Notes: a model not told the origin generated them from the letters alone. Positions 45,302 through 53,954 are shown, counted from the stretch's first letter. The stretch: 64,000 bases of DNA from DAIDKA01 sp035487155 (GCA_035487155.1 DATHMK010000054.1:132016-196015), one strand, 5' to 3'. Numbers and translations are program-made.

Positions 45302-45598
45302 ATGTCAATGGCTACCGGATCCGAGGCGCCGCGGGTGGGCCCCCTGCATCCGAAGCGACTCGCCAAGATGACGGCCGCCATCGCCGGGCTGACCTGCGCA
45401 TTGTCGGTTCTGGCCGGTGTGATTGCAGCGCGCGCGGCTCCGCATGGGCTGCGCGGGATTGCGGTCTCGCTGCATCTTGCGCACCAGCCGCTGATCGTCA
45501 AGGTCGCGGCCGGCATTACCAGTCTCGCGGTGGTGAGCGCCGCCGTGTCAGGACTGCTGCACTTTTATTCCTGGTGGCAGGAACACGAGCTGGACTGA
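45302..45598 (+). CDS. Small membrane protein
   Basis: A 98-residue protein with two hydrophobic helices (AIAGLTCALSVLAGVIAA and AGITSLAVVSAAVSGLLHFY) separated by a polar loop. I do not recognise a family. GGGAG precedes the ATG at a normal distance. The 260 bases between it and the aldehyde dehydrogenase gene hold an AT-rich patch (45140-45185) that may carry both divergent promoters. It may stand alone. Confidence 0.6.
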   Translation: MSMATGSEAPRVGPLHPKRLAKMTAAIAGLTCALSVLAGVIAARAAPHGLRGIAVSLHLAHQPLIVKVAAGITSLAVVSAAVSGLLHFYSWWQEHELD

Positions 45599-45620
45599 GC
45601 GCGCGCGAAGTCCCGGGCCG

Positions 45621-45854
45621 GTGAATTCCCGGTCACGGCCATTGCTTGCGGGCCTGCTTGCCGCCGATCATGGGCCCTTCGCAACCGCCACGGTGCCGGC
45701 CGCTGCCGCGATGTCGGCGCAGGAGCTGCGCGGATTCATCGACGGACTGCCCTTATGGCAGTCAGCTGGTTCGTTCACCTGGAGAACCTCGCCAATTTCA
45801 GCACGGGGTCTTGATTGCATCATCCTGGGGGCGATGGTCGGCCACCGGGAGTGA
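45621..45854 (+). CDS. Doubtful small reading frame
   Basis: A 77-codon frame starting GTG at 45621 with no good ribosome site and no recognised family. It contains a Pro/Ala-rich stretch and SAQELRGFIDGLPLWQSAG, which looks protein-like. It could be the remnant of a lost gene. It ends right before a strong hairpin. Confidence 0.25.
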   Translation: MNSRSRPLLAGLLAADHGPFATATVPAAAAMSAQELRGFIDGLPLWQSAGSFTWRTSPISARGLDCIILGAMVGHRE

Positions 45855-45883
45855 GGGGACGCGAAGGTTGGCTTCGCGTCCCC
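45855..45883. terminator. Strong hairpin, probable bidirectional terminator
   Basis: GGGGACGCGAAG (45855-45866) pairs perfectly with CTTCGCGTCCCC (45872-45883) around a 5-base loop. It lies between the small plus-strand genes and the end of the minus-strand TlpA gene (45908), so it would end transcripts from both sides. T-runs are lacking on both strands. Confidence 0.7.
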
Positions 45884-45907
45884 GTGGGCGCTTGGATAGG
45901 CAACGAG

Positions 45908-47290
45908 TCAGTTGGCCTGCGCCACCTCGAGCGCTTGGGCGTGGTCGGCCGGGGTGGTCTTGGCGCTGATGCCCTTCTCTGAAAGCAAGGCTTCTATTTG
46001 GGTCGTGAATTCCTTTTTCAGCTGGTCATTGAACTCGCCGCTGGCGGGGGAGGCAAATCCGGAGTGAACGCCGCGTATGGTTCCGTCACGACCGATGAAC
46101 ACGGTGGCGGGCCAGGTGTTGAGGTTGACCAGCTGCGGAACCTTTTCCCACATCTCCTCCGGAGCCCCGGCAATCAGGTAGGTATATTTGACGCCATATT
46201 GTTTGACGAAGGCATGTTCGCGCTCGAGGCTGCCCTGCTGGTCGGGCTCCTCGAAGTCCAGCGCGACAATGGCCAGTCCCCGGTCACGGTACTTCTTGTC
46301 CAGCTGCACCAGGTACTGCGCCTCGTCATGGCAGTTCGGGCACCAGGTGCCGGTCACGATCGCCAGTACCACCTTGCCCTTGAAGCGCGGGTCCTCATTG
46401 GTCACCAGCTTGCCGCTGTCATCCGGAAAGCTGAACGTGAATGGCTCATGAGCGTCACGCGCCGTGGTATGGGTCTGATAGTCCTCCGGCTGCGGCAGCC
46501 CTTTGGCCACAGCGACCGGCTCGCGGTATGCGACCAGTGTGGCCGCGTTGCGCCCGTTGGGTGAGTTCTCATCCGTACCATAGGCACTGGCGGAGTTGCT
46601 CACCGGCTGTGCCGCCGGCGCACGATTGGCGTGTTGATCGATTTGCAGCGTTCCATCGGCATTCGGAACGACCGTGATCACACCGGGGCGGCTGCCGTCG
46701 AAGTGACTCAGCACCCATTTGCCGTCCTTGAACGCCCCAGTGTAGGAGCCGGTATCACCGTCCACGCGCAGGATGGACGCCGCTATCTCGCCGCCGTGCT
46801 GCTCGATGATGAAACGGAAGGCCTTTTCACCCTTGGCGGAAGGAGCAGGCAGTGGCACCACCCAACTGCCTGCGACCTTGGGAGCGGAACTGGACCTCGA
46901 GGGATCGCCGGCCTCCACGTGATGCACGGCATGGAAGCCAAACTGCTGGAACTGTCCCCGGCCCTGACTGGTGACATTGCCGAGGAGTTGCCCGTCCTTG
47001 AGCTGCGCATTGATGGTGGTGAGGTAATGCTCGATGTTCAGCACCAGCGTGCCATCCCTGAAAGTGGCACTGGTGGTGCCATCGTAGGGGTGGAATCCGT
47101 CGTACAGCGTCCCCTTGAGCGTTGAGTCCGATCCGGACAGATCCAGACGGAAAGGAATGACGGTGCCGTCCTTGGTGGTAAGGGCGGCGTCCCAGCGTCC
47201 ATCGATGGGGTTTCCACCGTCTGCCAGGGCCGCACCGCCCCCAGAGAGGATTACGGCGGCAAGGCCGACGCTCTTCAATAACATTCTCAT
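45908..47290 (-). CDS. TlpA-like thiol-disulfide protein with an N-terminal beta-rich domain
   Basis: A 460-residue exported protein (signal peptide MRMLLKSVGLAAVILSGGGAALA). Residues 28-260 form a beta-rich region seen in some TlpA proteins of Bacteroidetes and Acidobacteria-like bacteria. Residues 285-440 are a thioredoxin fold with WCPNCH at 316-321 and the cis-Pro in NTWPATVFIG. It should reduce or shuffle disulfides in the periplasm, for example keeping apocytochrome CxxCH cysteines reduced, which fits the cytochrome genes just upstream. The start at 47290 overlaps their stop (ATGA) after GAGG. Confidence 0.9.
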   Translation of the reverse strand: MRMLLKSVGLAAVILSGGGAALADGGNPIDGRWDAALTTKDGTVIPFRLDLSGSDSTLKGTLYDGFHPYDGTTSATFRDGTLVLNIEHYLTTINAQLKDGQLLGNVTSQGRGQFQQFGFHAVHHVEAGDPSRSSSAPKVAGSWVVPLPAPSAKGEKAFRFIIEQHGGEIAASILRVDGDTGSYTGAFKDGKWVLSHFDGSRPGVITVVPNADGTLQIDQHANRAPAAQPVSNSASAYGTDENSPNGRNAATLVAYREPVAVAKGLPQPEDYQTHTTARDAHEPFTFSFPDDSGKLVTNEDPRFKGKVVLAIVTGTWCPNCHDEAQYLVQLDKKYRDRGLAIVALDFEEPDQQGSLEREHAFVKQYGVKYTYLIAGAPEEMWEKVPQLVNLNTWPATVFIGRDGTIRGVHSGFASPASGEFNDQLKKEFTTQIEALLSEKGISAKTTPADHAQALEVAQAN

Positions 47291-48672
47291 GACTTCGTTC
47301 CTCGGTATGAAAGTAGATGATTCGCATGGGCATAGTCCTGCCATTCGGCGGGCAGCCCCGCCTTCGTCTCCAGCAGGATCTGCAGCACCGCCCTGCGGTC
47401 CTGTGCCGAAAGGCGCGCAAAGTCCTCGCTCTGATCCTGACCGGTGAGTATCTGCAGCAGACGGTGGTACACGTAGTCCTTGGCCGGTGCCGGTATCGCA
47501 TCGAAAGCATCCGAGTAGATGAGGTAGCTGCACGGGTAGCGGAAGATGCGCTGCACGAGGTCAAAGTCACGTAGAGAGCGGCCCTGCGAATCGCGCCGGC
47601 CACGGGCCGCAAAATCCCGGGCGAACGGGGATGCCGTCAACGCCTGCTGCGCACCCAGGCCGGCAAGGGGAGCCTCGTTGGCGAACAGCAGGTAGCGCAA
47701 TAGCTGTTCGGCTGGACGTTCGAATTGCCGACGTACGGCGTCGGGATCCGCAAACTGCTTGCCGAGGTCGTAAAGGGCAATGCGCGTTTTGTAGTTCGTC
47801 AGCGTGATCAGGTTGTGCATCTGCGTCTGGTGCGCCAGCACCAGCAGTGCCACGGCATCACTGCCGGGAAACAGATAGTCGGAGTCCTTAAAGGGTGGTG
47901 GATCGAAGGGCACCAGCTTGTGAGCAGTCGCGTCCGTTGCGACCCGCGCAGCCGCGACGTCCGCCTGGGCGACGCGGGCATTGGCCATGGTGAGCGCCGG
48001 ATCTCCAGCCTTGCCGCTGACATACCAGCCACCCCAGCGCTCAGCGAGCGGGCTGTCCTGATCGGTGATGTACGAGGAAGTACCCGGGAGCAAGGTGCCA
48101 TCGGCGGTTGCATAGACCGAACGCAGCAGCACTCCGGGAATGCCCCGCGTACCGGCGGCGATGTGACACTGGGTGCAATCAAGTTCGGCGCGCTGAAACA
48201 CGGGCTTGTCGACCCGGCGTTCGTCCAGCAGGTAGAAGATGGCCCCTTGGCGCGCGTCGAAGGAGACCAGTTCGATGGCCTTGCCGTCGTGCACCTTTCC
48301 CACGTACACGTCATCGTTGTAGTACAGGGCGCGGGGGTGATCCGGCGTGATCTTCGGATACTGAAAACTGGTCTTGGAAAATACCAGGGTCTGCGAGTCG
48401 ACCGGCACGTGCAGCAATTTGAGTACCGACTTGAGGTAACCCTGGTCCGCATCCCAGCTAAGGCTGGTCGCCCCGGCATCGAGCTGCTTCTGCAGCTGTG
48501 CCACCGGATCGCTGACATCCTCGGAGCGGTAGTTGATGGGTTCATCCGAGTAGGGCATGTAGCCTTGATTGCGCACCGCGATCTGCGCCTGCGCGCACAA
48601 GCTGGCGGCGGCAGCGCCCAACGCCCATAGTGCAAGCCACGGGCGCCGCAAACCTGGGCCGGCGCTACCCAT
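47287..48672 (-). CDS. Exported single-heme cytochrome-like protein, unknown function
   Basis: A 461-residue protein with a signal peptide (LALWALGAAAASLCAQA) and one heme site CTQCH at 166-170. The rest has no recognised domain: an N-terminal segment (YMPYSDEPINYRSEDVSDPVAQLQKQL), a beta-rich middle (IFYLLDERRVDKPVFQRAELDC) and a helical C half (IFRYPCSYLIYSDAFDAIPAPAKDYVYHRLLQILTG). The size suggests a catalytic cytochrome rather than a simple carrier. It overlaps the diheme cytochrome gene by eight bases and the TlpA gene by four, so the three are co-expressed. Confidence 0.72.
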   Translation of the reverse strand: MGSAGPGLRRPWLALWALGAAAASLCAQAQIAVRNQGYMPYSDEPINYRSEDVSDPVAQLQKQLDAGATSLSWDADQGYLKSVLKLLHVPVDSQTLVFSKTSFQYPKITPDHPRALYYNDDVYVGKVHDGKAIELVSFDARQGAIFYLLDERRVDKPVFQRAELDCTQCHIAAGTRGIPGVLLRSVYATADGTLLPGTSSYITDQDSPLAERWGGWYVSGKAGDPALTMANARVAQADVAAARVATDATAHKLVPFDPPPFKDSDYLFPGSDAVALLVLAHQTQMHNLITLTNYKTRIALYDLGKQFADPDAVRRQFERPAEQLLRYLLFANEAPLAGLGAQQALTASPFARDFAARGRRDSQGRSLRDFDLVQRIFRYPCSYLIYSDAFDAIPAPAKDYVYHRLLQILTGQDQSEDFARLSAQDRRAVLQILLETKAGLPAEWQDYAHANHLLSYRGTKS

Positions 48673-49126
48673 GATGATCCTCTGGCGGTTCGAAGGCCGG
48701 CGGACTGCTCTGTCCTTGATGGCAGGATCCGCAGGTCACCGGCACGGCATAGCGTCGGTCGCCGCCCAGCTGCACCAGATATTTGTCGTTGATGTCCTTG
48801 AGCATGATGATCATCATTCTTGCCTGCGCCTTGGCCGGGTTCTCATCCGAGGCATAGTTGAATTGGCGCGTGGCCGGATCCTCCACGTGACAGTGACTGC
48901 AGGTGACACCCAGATCTTTTTCGAAGCCCCTCATCAAGTGGCCGAGTTCGGCGGTCGAGATGTCCGGCGACAGTACCTTCAGGTTCACCGGCTTCACATG
49001 CGTCGCGCCCGTGGCGAACGGCGATGCGGCAACATCCGGCGACCGCGGCTCGGGCACTGATGCTCGGGCAAGGGCACACAACATGGCGCAGCCCCACACA
49101 ACGGTCGCCACACGGCGAAAATCCAT
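48665..49126 (-). CDS. Exported diheme c-type cytochrome
   Basis: A 153-residue protein with a signal peptide and two heme sites, CSHCH at 76-80 and CGSCH at 132-136. The line NLKVLSPDISTAELGHLMRGFEKDLGVTCSHCHV resembles the cytochrome subunit family of photosynthetic reaction centres as found widely in non-photosynthetic bacteria. It should pass electrons in the periplasm, here perhaps from the 461-residue cytochrome-like protein whose gene overlaps it. It is first in the three-gene unit ending with TlpA. Confidence 0.85.
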   Translation of the reverse strand: MDFRRVATVVWGCAMLCALARASVPEPRSPDVAASPFATGATHVKPVNLKVLSPDISTAELGHLMRGFEKDLGVTCSHCHVEDPATRQFNYASDENPAKAQARMMIIMLKDINDKYLVQLGGDRRYAVPVTCGSCHQGQSSPPAFEPPEDHHG

Positions 49127-49195
49127 AACTACACTCGAGCTTCAATAACTGGGAAATCTATGCCGCCTGAGCGCTGACAACAACTCATAAACGCT

Positions 49196-49205
49196 TCCAA
49201 TTGGA
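49196..49205. promoter_or_regulatory. Palindrome upstream of the cytochrome/TlpA operon
   Basis: TCCAATTGGA is a perfect 10-base palindrome about 70 bases before the diheme cytochrome start, in the 149 bases between that gene and the end of the TonB receptor gene. It may be an operator, but it is short enough to be chance. Confidence 0.3.
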
Positions 49206-49275
49206 CATGGACTCATTGCCGAAAGTCATAGCGTCGTTTTGTAACCGCTCTGTTACCCCTCGCGTGCAGCAGTAC

Positions 49276-51864
49276 TCAGAAGGTATACGTGGCCTTCACG
49301 TAGTAGTAGCCGCCGTTTGCGCCGATGGGACTGGTGGCGTACTGAGTGGCGGCAAAGGAGTAGCCACCCTTCTGGTACGCCGCCAACAGGCCCGGGGCCA
49401 GTTTGTCGGGGTAGCGGTTGAAGGCATCGACGGCACCGATGCTGAGCTTCAGGGATTTCAGGAAGTCGTAACCGATGTCGATGTCGGTGATGGGAATGAT
49501 CCCCGAGTGGCTGGTGAAGTAGGTGATCTTGCCCGGCGTCGTGGCGCCATCATCACTGCTGACGACGGTGGTGGTGTCATGGATGATCTCATGCAGATTC
49601 ACCGTGAGCTTGCTGTAGGTCCACAGCGTGCCGAGGTTGATGTCGTACTTGGGCTGGGCGCTGGTAAGACCGGTGAACGACTGGACATTGAGAACGGTGA
49701 GGCCCTGGGCCGTGAGTGGTGCCGGTGTCGGGCGCACCGAGGTGATGGTGGTGTCGTTGTAATTGATCTTGGCCGACCAATCCACATGGCCAAGGCGGTC
49801 AAAATCGGTTGCGTAATCCAGGACCAGATCAGCCCCCTGGGTCGAGGTGTCGACGCCGTTGGTGAAGAAGTTCACCGAGGTCGTGGTGATCGCCGGATTG
49901 AGCTGATTGCCATTGGTGTTGAGCGCGCTGGTCACCAGGGCGTCGCTGGGCTGGGCTATGCCGTTGAGCAAGGCATAGAAGCTCTGCGTGGAGACGATGC
50001 GGTGGTCGAGGTTGATGTGGTACAGGTCCAGGGTGCCGGTGAGATCCTGGACCGGCGTGAAGACCGCCCCGATGCTGTAGTTCACCGAGGTCTCGGGTTT
50101 CAGATTCCCGAGGCCGAACAGCGCGGCCGCTGGGGAGTCCGAGCCCAGCTGCACCCCGGTGGAGGTCGGCGAGGTGCTGGTCTTGGTGTAGTACTCCTCG
50201 GCGACCGTGGGGGCGCGGAAACCGTTGCTGACCGTTCCGCGCAGCGCGAAGGCCGGCGTGAAGTCGTAGCGAGCCGTCAGCTTGCCGCTCTTGGCGGCGC
50301 CGAAGTCACTGTAGTTCTCATAGCGTCCGGCAATGTCCACGCGCAGGTTGCCAATGACTGTGGCCGCCAGGTCAACGTAGCCGGCGGCATTGGTCCGGGA
50401 GTGGAACCCGGCATCGGTCGGACTGAAACCGGCGAAGGAGGCGCCGCCGCCCAGCTGGTAGGACAGGGGAATGCCGGCGCTGATGTCGTAGGTATCGCGC
50501 CGCTGCTCGGCGCCCAGTGCGACATTCAGGGGGCCGGCCAGTCCGACCTCGAACTCATGGTCCAGGTCCAGATTGTTGGTCCACTGGGTGGCCTTGAATG
50601 AGCCGTCGTAGAAGTTGAGCGGCGTGTAGCCGGTGGCGGCATATTCGGCGGTGTTGGCGGAATCCTCGGTGTAGAAGTCACTGAAATCACGGCCGTAGGT
50701 GCTGGACAGATCCCAATTCCAGCCGGCGAGAACCCCTCGCAGCCCACCGGTGAGGCCGTAGTCGGTCTCCTGGATGGCCTCGATCGGATCGAAACCATAA
50801 GGGTACAGATACTGGGCAGCCCCGCCGGCGGGGGTATAGGCGGCGATGTGCGGCAGACGGTAATTCTCAAAAGCTTCGGCATCCTTCTGGCCCCAGGTGC
50901 CGAAGGAGTAGAACTCGACATCATTGTCCAGCCTGAAGCCGGAATTGAATGCGGCGAGCTTGATCTGGTATTGGGCATCGCCGGCGATGAGGTTCAGAAC
51001 CGGTTGCCCGGACGCATTCAAGGCGTTGCTGTCGATTGGCTTCAGACCGGCGGCCGGGTACAGGCCGGCAATCGGTGTGAGCAAAGTACCGGGCGCGCCC
51101 GGAGTGAACGCCGCAGGCAGCGTGTAATCCAGCGGTTCGCTGCGCACGGTATGACCGTGATTGCGAAACTCACCGGTGAGATTGAAATAGGCTCCGTCGT
51201 AGGGCTGGAGGCCGACGTTGCCGCTGAAATCATCGGTCTTGCCACCCCCGTCCTGGTAGCCGCCATAGCTGGCATTCAGATTGCCGCCCTCATAGCCTTT
51301 CTTGAGGATGATGTTGATCACGCCCGCAATGGCATCCGAGCCATACTGCGCGGCGGCGCCATCCGTCAGCACCTCGACATGGTCGATGGCGTCGGCCGGA
51401 ATGAAATTCAGATCGGCGCCGGCGCCGCCGGTGAATTCGCCGCTGGCTCCGACGGCAATGTTGGAGGTGGTGTGGCGGCGCTTGCCGTTGATGAGCACCA
51501 GCGTGTCATTGGGACTCAGATAACGCAGCGCCGCCTGCAGGGTCAGGTTGGAGAGGTCGCCGCCGGAAGTGCTGACGTCCAGCGATGGCACCAGATTCGC
51601 AAGGGTCGAGATCAGGTCCGGCGTGGTGGCGGTCCTGGCGATGTCGTCGCTGCCGATGACCTGGACGGGCGCCGCGCTGTCGATGGCCTTGATGCCGCTC
51701 TGGCGTGTGCCGGTCACGATGACTTCCGACAGGGCGTTCTCATCGGCGGTGGCGGCATCGACAGCGGCGTCGGTGTCCTCCACGGCCTCCGCCGCCATGA
51801 TCCGGGAAGAGAGCAGTGCCGCGGCGACTGCGGCCGCGACCAGCCAATTGCGATGCAAGTTCAT
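49276..51864 (-). CDS. TonB-dependent receptor
   Basis: An 862-residue outer-membrane receptor. Start MNLHRNWLVAAAVAAALLSSRIMA is the signal peptide, with AGG upstream. The TonB-box/plug region has SEVIVTGTRQSGIKAIDSAAPVQVIGSDDI and ends with the plug blocks IPADAIDHVEVLTDGAAAQYGSDAIAGVINIIL. The barrel follows, with C-terminal YYYVKATYTF, aromatic last residue. No FecA-type signalling extension is seen. The long loops and position in a catabolic island suggest uptake of a bulky organic compound rather than iron, but that is inference. Confidence 0.95.
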   Translation of the reverse strand: MNLHRNWLVAAAVAAALLSSRIMAAEAVEDTDAAVDAATADENALSEVIVTGTRQSGIKAIDSAAPVQVIGSDDIARTATTPDLISTLANLVPSLDVSTSGGDLSNLTLQAALRYLSPNDTLVLINGKRRHTTSNIAVGASGEFTGGAGADLNFIPADAIDHVEVLTDGAAAQYGSDAIAGVINIILKKGYEGGNLNASYGGYQDGGGKTDDFSGNVGLQPYDGAYFNLTGEFRNHGHTVRSEPLDYTLPAAFTPGAPGTLLTPIAGLYPAAGLKPIDSNALNASGQPVLNLIAGDAQYQIKLAAFNSGFRLDNDVEFYSFGTWGQKDAEAFENYRLPHIAAYTPAGGAAQYLYPYGFDPIEAIQETDYGLTGGLRGVLAGWNWDLSSTYGRDFSDFYTEDSANTAEYAATGYTPLNFYDGSFKATQWTNNLDLDHEFEVGLAGPLNVALGAEQRRDTYDISAGIPLSYQLGGGASFAGFSPTDAGFHSRTNAAGYVDLAATVIGNLRVDIAGRYENYSDFGAAKSGKLTARYDFTPAFALRGTVSNGFRAPTVAEEYYTKTSTSPTSTGVQLGSDSPAAALFGLGNLKPETSVNYSIGAVFTPVQDLTGTLDLYHINLDHRIVSTQSFYALLNGIAQPSDALVTSALNTNGNQLNPAITTTSVNFFTNGVDTSTQGADLVLDYATDFDRLGHVDWSAKINYNDTTITSVRPTPAPLTAQGLTVLNVQSFTGLTSAQPKYDINLGTLWTYSKLTVNLHEIIHDTTTVVSSDDGATTPGKITYFTSHSGIIPITDIDIGYDFLKSLKLSIGAVDAFNRYPDKLAPGLLAAYQKGGYSFAATQYATSPIGANGGYYYVKATYTF

Positions 51865-51883
51865 TGAAAACCCTTTTGTTGTT

Positions 51884-51899
51884 TGCCGTACATACGGCA
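51884..51899. promoter_or_regulatory. Inverted repeat before the TonB receptor
   Basis: TGCCGTA-CA-TACGGCA, a 7-base inverted repeat with a 2-base spacer, ends 20 bases before the receptor ATG. It is placed where a repressor would block transcription or translation start. Confidence 0.6.
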
Positions 51900-51914
51900 C
51901 GACGCACGTCAGGC

Positions 51915-51928
51915 GAGTGAATTCACTC
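51915..51928. promoter_or_regulatory. 14-base perfect palindrome before the TonB receptor
   Basis: GAGTGAATTCACTC is perfectly self-complementary over 14 bases and lies 16 bases beyond the previous inverted repeat. Two different palindromes in the same short leader suggest control by two regulators. Confidence 0.6.
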
Positions 51929-52002
51929 TAGTGGCGCCTCGCTCACAGGGTCCAATGACAATCCTTCCTGAGATGATTGCCTTTCGGCATCTAACCGCGT
52001 TG

Positions 52003-52890
52003 TTACCTCCCGTAGGCTTCGGGTGTGGGCGGGATGGCGGGCAGCGGCGCTACGTCATAGCCGCGCGTGCCATCGGCGCGAACGCCGCCCGGGCCCGGAC
52101 CCAGGTGCGCCAGATCGACATTGTTTTCGCTGCACACATACTCACGCAGATGCTCATCCGGTTTGCCGGCGATCCAGGTGCGCGAGTATTGGAAAGAGTG
52201 GGTGTAGTACTTCGGATCGTTGATGGTCGCTTCCACACGGATATGGCCGACATCAGGGCGGGTCCAGCGCTCGGTGACGTGCATCGCGTCACTTTGCGGA
52301 TTGCCGTTCTCGTCGATCCACATGTTGGAACTCTTGAATCCGAGCGAGTCGATCACAAAGGTGTCGCCTTCCCACCAGCCGATCTCATTGCCGAAGAAGC
52401 TCGGGTCGGGATCTTCCTCATGCTGGTGCACATCGAAGGGCACGGACCGGAAGTAGGTGTACATGTACAGGAACGCGACATGATCCCGACTCTGAACGAC
52501 GGCGAAGGGCAGGGCGCTGGCGTCATGACGGGGAATGCCACCGATGATGCAACGCGACTCCGGGTCGATGACCTTGGTGAGATTGTCGTGCAGCGCAGCC
52601 TGGCCGGCTGCTGTCAGCGGCAACCTGAACCCCGGCAGGTCCTTGCCGATGTTGCCGACCGGCCTGGTGGCACGCGATCCTTTCCAGAAGCCGCTGAAAT
52701 CCGGATGACCATCGGCGGTGCGCGGCGTCGGCGCCGACGATGCCGTGAGATCCTCTCCCAACAGGCCTTCGGCCTGCAGTTCACCGGGTTCATGCCTGCC
52801 GTTCGCGGTGTCAGCGGCCCACAGCGAGGGCATCGACAGCGTTGCGCACAGCATCAACGCCATGAGCTTCATTCTGTTGCGCGCCCTCAT
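52003..52890 (-). CDS. Secreted protein of unknown function (GxWEGNTLV family)
   Basis: A 295-residue protein with a signal peptide (MKLMALMLCATLSMPSLWA). It shares with the products at 35086 and 35999 the opening GHPDFSGFW, a Cys in ESRCIIGGIPRHDASALPFAVVQ, GWWEGDTFVIDSLGF, VTERWTRPDVGHIRVEATI and REYVCSENNVD. The start at 52890 overlaps the DUF6152 stop (ATGA); a longer frame upstream lies inside that gene. So DUF6152 and this family are linked twice in the window, here by overlap, which argues for a joint function. Confidence 0.8.
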   Translation of the reverse strand: MRARNRMKLMALMLCATLSMPSLWAADTANGRHEPGELQAEGLLGEDLTASSAPTPRTADGHPDFSGFWKGSRATRPVGNIGKDLPGFRLPLTAAGQAALHDNLTKVIDPESRCIIGGIPRHDASALPFAVVQSRDHVAFLYMYTYFRSVPFDVHQHEEDPDPSFFGNEIGWWEGDTFVIDSLGFKSSNMWIDENGNPQSDAMHVTERWTRPDVGHIRVEATINDPKYYTHSFQYSRTWIAGKPDEHLREYVCSENNVDLAHLGPGPGGVRADGTRGYDVAPLPAIPPTPEAYGR

Positions 52891-53351
52891 GGTCCCGGCC
52901 CTGCGGTGGGCGGTACCGCCGCGGTCGGATCCCCGGGACCGCCGTCTCCGGCACTTCCTCCATAGACGGTGCGGCCATCGGGGAGCTTGACGCGCCGGGC
53001 GTCGATCAGGCGCGAACCGTCCTTGGCGAGAAAGCCATCGACGATCAGGGCGTCGCCGAGCTTGATGTCGCCTTTCTTCCAGCCGCGCCGCGAGAGTGCT
53101 CCGGGATTCCCGGACTCGCATGCCCAGGTGTTGACCACGCCCTTGGAGTCTCTGACGTCCAGGTAGAAGTAAGAATGCGGATTGGTCCACTCGATTCGCG
53201 TGATGGTGCCGGATAACCGCACGGGTTTGGTGCCGTCAAATTCAGCGGAAAAGGAATGGTGCGCGAGGGCCGGAAGGGTGTTAAGCAGCGCGATGCAGGC
53301 CACGGCTGGAAACAATCTGGATTGCAAGATAGTGCTCCATATGAAGACCAA
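52887..53351 (-). CDS. DUF6152 family exported protein (second copy)
   Basis: A 154-residue protein. The signal peptide ends NTLPALA, then HHSFSAEFDGTK, so the mature chain would again begin His-His (H31, H32). NPHS gives a third His (H59), with the same 28-residue spacing as in the copy at 34653. Other matches are RLSGTITRIEWTNPHSYFYLDVRDSKG and ARRVKLPDGRTVYGG. The end is Gly/Pro rich. Metal binding by the histidines is a hypothesis. Confidence 0.88.
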   Translation of the reverse strand: MVFIWSTILQSRLFPAVACIALLNTLPALAHHSFSAEFDGTKPVRLSGTITRIEWTNPHSYFYLDVRDSKGVVNTWACESGNPGALSRRGWKKGDIKLGDALIVDGFLAKDGSRLIDARRVKLPDGRTVYGGSAGDGGPGDPTAAVPPTAGPGP

Positions 53352-53453
53352 GGCATGCGGTGCGACGCACCGGCACGCACAACCCGGTGACTGTCGGTGG
53401 GCGGGCGCGAATGCGCCAATGGGAATTGGTCATGAGGGCATAGCGGTTGGCAA

Positions 53454-53954
53454 TCAGCTCGACACATCAATCGGGACGAACAGGTGCACGGTCCTGGGCA
53501 GGAGACATTCCCGATCGCTGCAGGCCTGAAAACGCACGTTCACGGGAATGAGCTGGCGCCCTGTTACCGGATCCGCGCTCACTTGTACCGGCACATGGAT
53601 CGTGAAGGGATGTGTGTAGAGCTGCGTATCGAAGCCAAAGTGCGAGTCGTGCACCGTTTCAGGGAGCGTTGCCGAGGTTGGGCCGATCGCCGCGACGATC
53701 GGGTTGGCTTCAAGCGAGATGCGCAGCGGCGTGGGTCCGCGCGGCTGTTGCTCAAGCCCATAGACGTGCCAGCCCTCCTGGACCTCGCCCGACACCTCGA
53801 GTGTGGCGCTGCTGCCGTGAGTGATTGTCGCGGATGCCGTCACCGAGGCCCTCCAGTGCACGGCATCATCCGCACCGTCGGCTCCGGCGAGGTTGCATAC
53901 CCATGGGCCAAGAAGCAGCGCCAGAGGGACGCTGCGGAGAATCATCGAAGACAT
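53454..53954 (-). CDS. Exported DsbD alpha-domain-like protein
   Basis: A 166-residue protein with a signal peptide (LALLLGPWVCNLAGA). The immunoglobulin-like fold and the pair of cysteines in FQACSDRECLLPRTVHLFVP match the N-terminal alpha domain of the thiol-disulfide reductase DsbD, which passes electrons to periplasmic targets. The membrane and gamma domains of DsbD are not encoded here, so it would need another electron source. The TlpA-like gene at 45908 and many CxxCH proteins nearby suggest a role in cytochrome maturation. Confidence 0.82.
   Translation of the reverse strand: MSSMILRSVPLALLLGPWVCNLAGADGADDAVHWRASVTASATITHGSSATLEVSGEVQEGWHVYGLEQQPRGPTPLRISLEANPIVAAIGPTSATLPETVHDSHFGFDTQLYTHPFTIHVPVQVSADPVTGRQLIPVNVRFQACSDRECLLPRTVHLFVPIDVSS

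Noticed and set aside
49201..51867. Two long open frames (466 and 339 codons) opposite the TonB receptor
   Set aside because: Both are mirror frames of the receptor with no recognisable protein features.
52891..53190. 100-codon upstream extension of the secreted protein at 52003
   Set aside because: It is the shadow of the DUF6152 gene; a signal peptide starts at 52890 with an ATGA overlap.
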